Of a stretch of 42,082 nucleotides of DNA, positions 35,768-42,082 are shown piece by piece. The notes under the pieces are model-generated. The model made no database searches. It saw nothing but the letters and a program-made list of their open reading frames with translations, and had not been told where the DNA came from. Source of the stretch: Chrysochromulina tobinii (Eukaryota; Haptophyta; Prymnesiales; Chrysochromulinaceae); contig JWZX01002880.1 of assembly GCA_001275005.1 (NCBI GenBank), forward strand, positions 1 to 42,082, in the 5' to 3' direction. The position numbers and the translations under genes are program-made. Position 1 is the stretch's first letter. Each line of letters begins with the position of its first letter.

Positions 35768-37954
35768 ATGCTCGGTCGGCGGACCAATGGTGGCTCCAGC
35801 TGTCGCGCGTTCATTCACGCAGCGCTCCTACACATAGTCTCGGCGCATGCACCTTGGCGCGACGATCACCGATGTGGAAACGGCGTTGTAGCTCCCGACG
35901 GGACCAACCCGGCGCAGTGCAATCCTTGGGACACGCAACACTCGTGCTGCTCCGAAGGGAAGTGCACGATGAGCTGTGGTGGAGATGAAAAGTGCGTAGA
36001 CTACCGCCTGAGGACTGCCTGGCGCGATGACGGACGATGTGGCGAATTGCGAAAGGGTGAGGATGGCCTGTCGCCGGCCATATGTGACCCAATGCATCCA
36101 CAGAACCTGACTTGTTGTTCCGATGAGGGCTGGTGTGGCGCGTGGCCATCGGATGCGCATTGTCGCTGCGAGGGCTGCGTAAACTACTACCGAGCGTGTA
36201 CGTGCTTGACACCATCAGCCCCATGCCAGGATCCTTCGAGCGGACGCTGCTACGCACGAACCGAATCCGTTGCGCAGGGGTCGAGGAGCCACGTGCGGCA
36301 ACCCGCCGTCCCTCATGACCGGCACCCAGAACTCGACAAGCGGATACGGATGTCAACAGCAGCGATCAGCGAGCACTTCGAAAAGAAAAAGTACACGACG
36401 GTACCGATACAGCGCCCAGTGATCGACGGCTGGCAATGCGCTGCACCACTGGTCGACTGCAGGGGGGTGGAGAAATTCAAGCATACGGGTGGAGCAAGCC
36501 GAGGCGAGCATGCGGGTGCCATCGCCGCACCTTCAAGCACCACAGATGCGAACGGCACGGCCAAACCAGCCAATGTAGCCGACAACCGAAGCGCCCATGC
36601 CACGCAACCAGGTAAGCCGATTGTGTTGCCGCTTCGGCTCGCGGCGGGACACAGAGCCAAAGAAGGCAGGCTCGAGGTGTTGTTCCAGGGCATCTGGGGC
36701 ACCGTGTGCAGCGAGGGATGGGATTGGCCAGCAGCACATGTGGCTTGTCGGACGCTTGGCTTCGGAGGAGTCGACGCGCTGTCCATGACGGCCGATTACG
36801 GCCTTGGACGAAATCAGATCTGGCTGAGCCACGTCAGGTGCAATGGAGACGAGCCCGGCTTAGGCCACTGCAAATTCTATGGCCTCAACAGGTCAACTAT
36901 TCCTCCGAAGTGCAGCCATGAGTACGACGTCGGCCTTGTGTGCTCGACGGAGAAGCGGTCCATACCTGCGTCCATGTTCGCGTCAGAGGAACCGCCGTTG
37001 CGTACGCCGAGGACGGCGGGGCTTGATTTCGGTGCTCGTGATGAGAGGGAGGGGAGTGGGCCTGATGCGATTCATAGTGAGACGACCTCCGCGGCCGAAG
37101 CGGTAACGAGCAGTACGGTGCGTTCGAATGGAGACTTATGCAACTGTCCGGATGCCGATCGATGCTTCCCACCGCCCACCGACCTCGGGTCGGCGCTTGA
37201 CATGCTTGAGGAGGTTACCGTCCGGCTGGAGCAGCGCCGGCCGGTGATTGATGACATTGACCTGGCTCGGCTCACCAGGCTGCGGCTGCGGCTGCGCCGC
37301 CTTGCTGGCAAGCCGGAGGACTCTGCGGATGCGTGCGCGCGTGCGGCTGGCCCAGCCGGCGAAGACGCGATTGCGAATTCTTCTGTGCCTCGGCAAGGAA
37401 CCATGAAGATGAACGACCCCACTTCAGTCGAGGCCGCCTCGAGCGCTGAAATTGATGAAGAGGACTACGGCATCTCCCGAGAGCTCGCATCGCGCCTGCC
37501 GACCGAGATGCTCGAAGAGCTCAAGCGGACACCACGCAAGCGGAAGAGCCTCGCCGAGTCGAAGGCGGAGTTTGAGGAGCGGCGACGACAAGAAGCATTT
37601 GACCCGCTAGCGAATGACCCGGTCGAGCAGGCCCTCCGAGACAAGGCGGACCACTACGTGCCGCCCGACATGCGATCGAAGCCCCTGCGCGAGCGGGGCT
37701 CGCATGAGACCCTTCGGAAGCCTCCGATTCAGAACCTTGTCAACCGTCGGCCGCCCAGCTGGGAGGAGTCGTACAAGTGGCGCTACGAGCACACCATGGA
37801 GCAGATTCGGCTCGGCCTGGCGCCTGAGGGAATCATGCGCACCCTTGGGCCTGGCCCGTGGGACAACGACGCCGGCTTCTGGAGAGATTCAGGCGATCCC
37901 GATGTCATCCTCGATCACGAAATGGATGAGGACATCCACTTTGATCGGCTGTCA
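35768..37954 (+). CDS. Secreted protein with two chitin-binding-like modules and an SRCR domain
   Basis: 729 residues from the ATG at 35768; the codons upstream lead only to a GTG. A signal peptide ends at AHLL...VSAHA. Two Cys-rich modules (residues about 27-75 and 83-140) share WRDD(H/G)RCG...P..C.P......CCS..(K/G)WC, the hevein/chitin-binding spacing. An SRCR domain follows (about 290-395): GRLEVLFQGIWGTVCSEGWD, AAHVACRTLGFGGV, NQIWLSHVRCNGDEPGLGHC and CSHEYDVGLVCS. The remainder, about 300 residues, is charged, Pro/Ser-rich and predicted cytosolic-like, with a conserved-looking C-terminal WRYEHTMEQIRLGLAPEGIM. No membrane helix is evident. Chitin and SRCR ligand binding are family knowledge; the partner is unknown. 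The C-terminal third may be a fused second gene. Confidence 0.8.
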
Positions 37955-37957
37955 TAG

Positions 37958-38314
37958 GGACATTCTGCACAAGCAACAAGTAGCAACAAGGTAGTACTCG
38001 ACTGTAGTCGTCTATCCTAGATCGGATTCTTACTGCGGTAGAGCCGAGCCGAAGCATCTACCTCTAGTGACTAGTGCACTTGTCCCGCGCGGCCGGTTAT
38101 CAATTGTCGAACCCCCAAGCGAACCCCACGCGCGCGCCCGGACCGTTCTCGCTTGTATGAGGATGATAGTCCAGGAAATAGGGTGTTTATGAATAGTTCC
38201 TTGGCATTAGAGCTCTTTGTCCCGAGCAATGTGTCGACATAATTTTGCGCCGTTTTGGGCGATGACGTGGAGCTTTTGGGGCTTCAGGCTGTGTTTCCCA
38301 CGTGATATCTATGA
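37958..38314. other. Intergenic upstream of PRPF39
   Basis: 357 bp between two plus-strand genes. It contains CAAGTAGCAACAAGGTAGTA near 37976-37996. No gene or regulatory site recognised. Confidence 0.5.
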
Positions 38315-40383
38315 ATGGCGACGCAACTTGGCGAGTCCGACGACATGGACTACGCGGCGCTCGTCGGCGCTGTCCACGCGGCAGACTCACCCCGGCAGCC
38401 GGCGCAGCTCCGCGAGGCCTACAATAATCTGCTGCGTGCATGGCCTCTTTGCTACGGCTACTGGAAGCGATTTGCAGATTTTGAGGTCGAACAAGGGTGC
38501 GTTGAGCGAGCCAGCGAGGTCTACGAGCGTGCGCTCGTGCTCGGCAGCTACTGCGTGGAGATATGGGCGCACTACGGTGCGCACGCTACGGCATACTGGC
38601 AGCGGCCGGAGGACGTTCGTGCCCTTTTTGAGCGTGGTGCCAGCTTGGTCGGCTCCGACTATGGCGCAGACGTCTTCTGGGATCGTTACATTGCCTTCGA
38701 GACAGCGCGCGCCGGCGCGGACCACTCGCGCGTCTCGCAGGTGTTTCGGCGCGCGCTGCAGCATCCCTTGCGCTCACTCGACGCGCTCTGGCTCCGCTTC
38801 CAGCAGCTCGCCGTCGAGCGCTCATGTGCCGAGGTGCTCGATGCGAGGGAGGAGGCGGTACTGCAGCAGATGTTGGAGGCGGCGGGGCTGGCGCCGCACC
38901 GGCCGTGCTCGTCGGAGACGGAGGATGACGGCGCGCGCAAGCTGCGGCTGCTCCCGCTCCTCGAGGCCCATTTTCGACGCGCCAAGGCCGATCACGCCGA
39001 AAGGCTTCGTTGGGAATCGGGGGTGCGGCGACGCCACTTCCATTTAAGGCCGATGGATGCAGCGGAGCTCGAGCATTGGAACTCGTATCTGGATTGGGAG
39101 GAGCGGCGTGGCAATGTGCCACGCCTCATCCTCACCTATGAGCGATGCCTCGTGCCGTGCTGCCTCGAGCCCGCAATGTGGCGACGGTCAGCTGATTGCA
39201 CCCGGATCACCACTTCGGTCTCTGATCAGCACCTCGGATGACCCTCTGAGGACCATCGATTGATTCCATCGGATGGCCCTCTTCTTAGTTCCCCATGTTC
39301 GTTGCATGCTGATGGCCGCTGATGGCGTCCCTTTTTAGGTATGTGAGCGCTCTCGAGGTTCGTCAGATGCTACCTGAGGCACGCCACGCCTTCGCTCGCG
39401 CGAGCGGGCATTTCCTCAAGGCGCGTTGCTCGTTCGTGCTCGAGCACGCGGCCTTCGAAGAGGCCCACGGGTTCTATGACGAAGCCCGCAACCTCTACGC
39501 CGCCGCTTCGGCGCTCCGACCGCCAGTGCTTGGTGCAGCGCTAGCACAGGCAAGCTTAGAGCGACGTCTTGGTGATGTGGCGCGGATGCATGCAGCTTTC
39601 GAGGCTGGCGCGACGGCCTTCTCGGGCGAGGAGCTCACTTACCTAATCAGGCACGCCGTGCGACTTGAGCGTCAGCTGCGCGGGAGCTATGCGTGGGCCG
39701 TTGAGTTGCTCGAGACAGCGCTTCGACGCGAGCCGTCCTCTGAGTTGCTATGGGACCTTCGAATAGATTTCGAGCTTGATTGCATCGAGGTCGAGCCGGC
39801 GACGCCGATGGGCACCGCTCCCACGACTGCGGGCGCCGCGCCCACGACTGCGGGCGCCGCGCCTGCTGCGGGCGCCGCGCCTGCTGCGGGCGCCACGCCC
39901 GCTGCGGGCGCCGCGCCTGCAGCCGTCCGACATCGCGCGAGTGGTGCGGCCATGGCGCGGGTAACGGCCCTGTTCGAGCGGGCAATCTCGAGTGTATCTC
40001 CGCTCTCAGACGAAGCGCAGCAAGCGATGTGGCGCCGTTACGAGCAGTGCCTCCTCGACTACAGCGAGAGCATTGAGCGAGTGCGGCAGCTGCGCACCCG
40101 CTCCCGCAAAGAAGCTCCCAGCTCCAAGCGGCAGAAGACGTTGCCAGCGCCGCCCGACACGCCCGGCGCAGCGCCCACGCAGCCCTTAGCCTCGCCACTT
40201 GCGTCCGCTGGCGCGCCGCCCTCATACCACTACCCGCCACCATACGCATCTACCAGTGGCGAGTATGCGCACCCAGCCGCCGCGGCGGTGGTCGGCGGCT
40301 ATCCTCCCTACTATGCGTACCCGCCCTACTTCCAGCAGCAGCAGGCCTTCACCTTCAACGGAAGCTTCCCGTACTGTGGCTGA
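38315..40383 (+). CDS. PRPF39: Pre-mRNA processing factor 39 (U1 snRNP), two exons
   Basis: Exons 38315-39186 and 39339-40383 join in phase (WRR|YVSALEV), giving 638 residues. HAT/TPR-like repeats of the PRP39/PRP42 family: YNNLLRAWPLCYGYWKRFAD, ERASEVYERALVLGSYCVEIW, DVRALFERGASLVGSDYGAD, VFWDRYIAFE, RVSQVFRRALQHPLRSLDAL, HWNSYLDWEE, ILTYERCLVPCCLEPAMW, then ARHAFARASGHFLKARCSFV, FYDEARNLYAAASAL and a WAVELLETALRREPSSELLW repeat. The order and W/Y spacing fit PRPF39, which is part of U1 snRNP and aids 5' splice site recognition. The Ala/Gly/Pro/Thr tract at residues about 445-475 comes from a tandem repeat. The C-terminus is Pro/Tyr-rich (YHYPPPYAS). The intron is one of the six that share the TGATNGCC word. 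Confidence 0.9.
39187..39338 (+). other. Intron of PRPF39 with TGATGGCC words
   Basis: 152-bp GT-AG intron (GTCAGC...TTTTTAG). Contains TGATGGCC within GCTGATGGCCGCTGATGGCG near its 3' end and several CTGAT/GGATG words. No exon duplication is evident at its ends. Confidence 0.85.
39820..39915 (+). repeat. 18/21-bp coding minisatellite in PRPF39
   Basis: Two 21-bp units (CCCACGACTGCGGGCGCCGC-G) are followed by three 18-bp units (CCTGCTGCGGGCGCCGCG and variants), encoding PTTAGAA and PAAGAA tracts. The 18-bp unit is the 21-bp unit with one codon lost. Confidence 0.92.
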
Positions 40384-41440
40384 GGGCCTCGCGTCAAGGA
40401 ACCACGAATCAAACGGAAGAGCGGCGGCGCGGGCGCGTAAGGGAAGAGGATCAAGAGGTCCCGCTGCTCATATTTGAGGTCCCCCCATACTCTACGTGTT
40501 CAGGCTAAAGTGAACGCTGTACTGAGAATTAACCAAAGGCAATAGGTGGCTTTCGTGTTTCGTATAGGTCCACGACTAAAAATACGCTGTTTACGAGCGA
40601 GGACCGTCTTTCCACCCTGTGGACCGGCGCCCAGTCCCCAAACTGGGATACTCGGCCGCGCGGCCCAACCGAACCGGTGCGCCCGCCGCCCGCGCCGCGT
40701 TGCCGGCGTTGGCGTCGTCGCCCGGTTGCCGTGCGCGGACGCAGCCACGCCTAGCCACGCCTAGACTTCCATAGACTCCCACACTCCGGGGGGTAGGAGG
40801 AGCATTAGTTGTAGTCCCCCCCGGCTTTGAACACTGCTCCCTCACGCGTGTCAGGGCCCTCTCGGCCAGAACACACCCGAATCACGGTGGAGGCTGGAGG
40901 GTGGTTGACTGGAGGAATGAACGCAGCCCATCATATTCAGATATTCCGTAAGCGCAAAGCGGAGAGCCGTGGCGCCTGCACATGTGCCCCCAGTGGTGCC
41001 CATCGAGAATACTCTCGACCCCAAGCACACTCGCGCTCACCTCCACACCGCTCGCGCCTGCCAGGTTGCTCGCGATCGTCGTGTCCGTGCAGCTCGTCGA
41101 AGGCCGCACTGGGCTTGTCGCGCTCTCGTGAGTGCGAGCGTTCGCGCGCTCTCGGTGGACAGGAGGCGCTCAGCGCTGCATCTCCACGCTCGAGACGCCA
41201 CCGGCGACGCCGACGACGCCCCCTCCGCCCGCACGAATGATCGTCTTCGGCACTGCCATGCGTGGTGGTGCACAGCAACGGCAGCACTCGCAGCGCATAA
41301 ATCCTTCGTCCTCGAGGCAGCTGAGGCAGCAAACCTGCAACGGCACACAGGCGAGGCGGGCATACTATGAATGAGTCGGCGCGTCTCACGGCGAGATGAA
41401 GAAAGCGGAGGGACGAGGGAGGCTGTGGGGACGAGGCTGT
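40384..41440. other. Gene-poor stretch after PRPF39
   Basis: 1057 bp without a confidently recognised gene. A GC-rich inverted repeat (CCGGGGGG at 40786-40793 with CCCCCCGG at 40817-40824) and a repeated CACGCCTAG (40746 and 40756) were seen. The minus strand around 40990-41260 contains protein-like short pieces and a GTGAGC donor-like word but no continuous model. Confidence 0.4.
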
Positions 41441-41794
41441 TCATACAGTGCAGTGGCACTTGGACAGATACATGTTCTCGCCGTAGGGGAACGAGTACGC
41501 GTCGAAGCAGCACAGGCAGCGCGACCAGCCGTTGCAGACACTGTTGGGCATCTTGAAGCCAAACGAGCAGCAGAAGCATCCAATCTTGCAGCACTCGCCC
41601 TTTGATAGATCGGTGATCATGCCGGGCCCTAGCATCCGCTCATCCTTTGCGAGGCAGGCCTCGCCGCTAAGACAGCACATCTCACCTTGGCCCTTGTAGC
41701 AGATCGACAAATTTGAGTCGCAACCATAAATGCAGCAGACGCAACCACCAGCAACGCACGATGTCGTGTCGTCATCCAACTCTTCTGGCGGCAT
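41441..41794 (-). CDS. Small cysteine-rich protein with three CxCC motifs
   Basis: 117 residues from the ATG at 41794; the frame continues upstream, but that region has no Cys-rich character. Twenty cysteines, in three related blocks: CVAGGCVCCIYGC, CCKIGCFCCSFGF, and CNGWSRCLCCFDAY. Each has G/R-C-x-C-C followed by an aromatic. An acidic start (PPEELDDD) lacks a signal peptide, and the end KCHCTV is also Cys-rich. I do not recognise the family; Cys spacing could bind metal (Zn, Cu or Fe-S) or form disulphides. No membrane helix is obvious despite hydrophobic character near the motifs. Confidence 0.65.
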   Translation of the reverse strand: MPPEELDDDTTSCVAGGCVCCIYGCDSNLSICYKGQGEMCCLSGEACLAKDERMLGPGMITDLSKGECCKIGCFCCSFGFKMPNSVCNGWSRCLCCFDAYSFPYGENMYLSKCHCTV

Positions 41795-42082
41795 TTTGAG
41801 AGGGAGAGGAGGGGGTGGACAACCTGGTGCAAACGGCGAGGACGAGAACGCGAACGACAACTGAGAGCCAGATTTGTAACTGAATAAGTACCAAATGCAT
41901 GCTAGTTGCAGTGACATCTCCGATCCATCCCCACCTTGTGGACTCGCTTTCACGTTTTTGCCGAGTTCTGGAACACCCCTCCTTTTTTTCTCTTTAAGGG
42001 GCGGAACGCATTTGAGCGCGTCGCTGCCGGGCTCGCTGGCGGCTTCAGACGCGCTCGGGTCGGCCCGTTCGGGCTTCGAGGC
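41795..42082. other. Right-edge region
   Basis: 288 bp upstream of the Cys-rich gene (minus). It has a T/C-rich CCTCCTTTTTTTCTCTTTAAGG near 41981-42000. The window ends in GC-rich sequence that may belong to the next gene; nothing can be called. Confidence 0.4.

Noticed and set aside
40882-41262. Minus-strand exon pair (start near 41255, donor-like GTGAGC near 41035)
   Set aside because: Several short protein-like pieces can be strung together, but no frame, acceptor or family supports one model; noted as unresolved.

Overview
The window looks like nuclear DNA of a GC-rich unicellular alga with a secondary red plastid, most likely a haptophyte. The evidence is a fucoxanthin-chlorophyll-protein-type antenna gene with a bipartite (signal peptide plus ACAFHAP) plastid presequence, eukaryotic genes such as RPL26, COPS9, ES2, PRPF39, polycystin and filamin-repeat proteins, and short GT-AG introns. 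The haptophyte call is inference; a stramenopile cannot be excluded from the sequence alone. No rRNA, tRNA or CRISPR array was seen.

Layout. 1-1000: degenerate end of a hAT transposon with a cluster of short subterminal-type repeats. 1003-6590: RPL26 (-, three exons), a PCMTD-like isoaspartyl-methyltransferase-domain gene (-), and the splicing cofactor ES2/DGCR14 (+). 6775-10221: an ankyrin-repeat gene (+), a gene-poor stretch with a fold-back element (7965-8252), an unknown gene (-), and a tiny three-exon COPS9/CSNAP gene (+). 10683-16307: a CS/C-CAP-like/TPR gene (-), an atypical SDR gene (-), and a methyltransferase fused to a 2OG-Fe(II) oxygenase (+). 16760-19923: a small putatively myristoylated protein (-), a ZIP metal transporter (-), and the antenna protein (-, three exons). 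20185-25293: a polycystin TRP channel (+), an EF-hand voltage-gated K+ channel (-), and a VID27-like protein (+). 25856-35201: a ubiquitin-like-fold protein (-), a large filamin-repeat protein (+), an unknown Cys/His/Asp protein (-), and a G-beta-like WD40 protein (+). 35768-42082: a secreted protein with two chitin-binding-like modules and an SRCR domain (+), PRPF39 (+), and a Cys-rich small protein (-).

The genes are packed closely. Several head-to-head pairs are separated by only about 150-400 bp (K+ channel/VID27, ubiquitin-like/filamin, antenna/polycystin, Cys-His/WD40), so shared promoters are likely. Function is mixed: mRNA splicing (ES2, PRPF39), ion transport (polycystin, Kv, ZIP), protein quality control (PCMTD, CS-TPR, COPS9, VID27) and photosynthesis. 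There is no sign of an operon or a single pathway.

The most notable signal is in the introns. Six introns in four unrelated genes share the sense-strand word TGATNGCC, some in short tandem arrays. Four of the six are bounded by a local duplication of exon sequence across the AG|GT junction, so one end of the intron is a copy of adjoining exon. This looks like a family of recently gained introns built by tandem duplication and minisatellite-like expansion.
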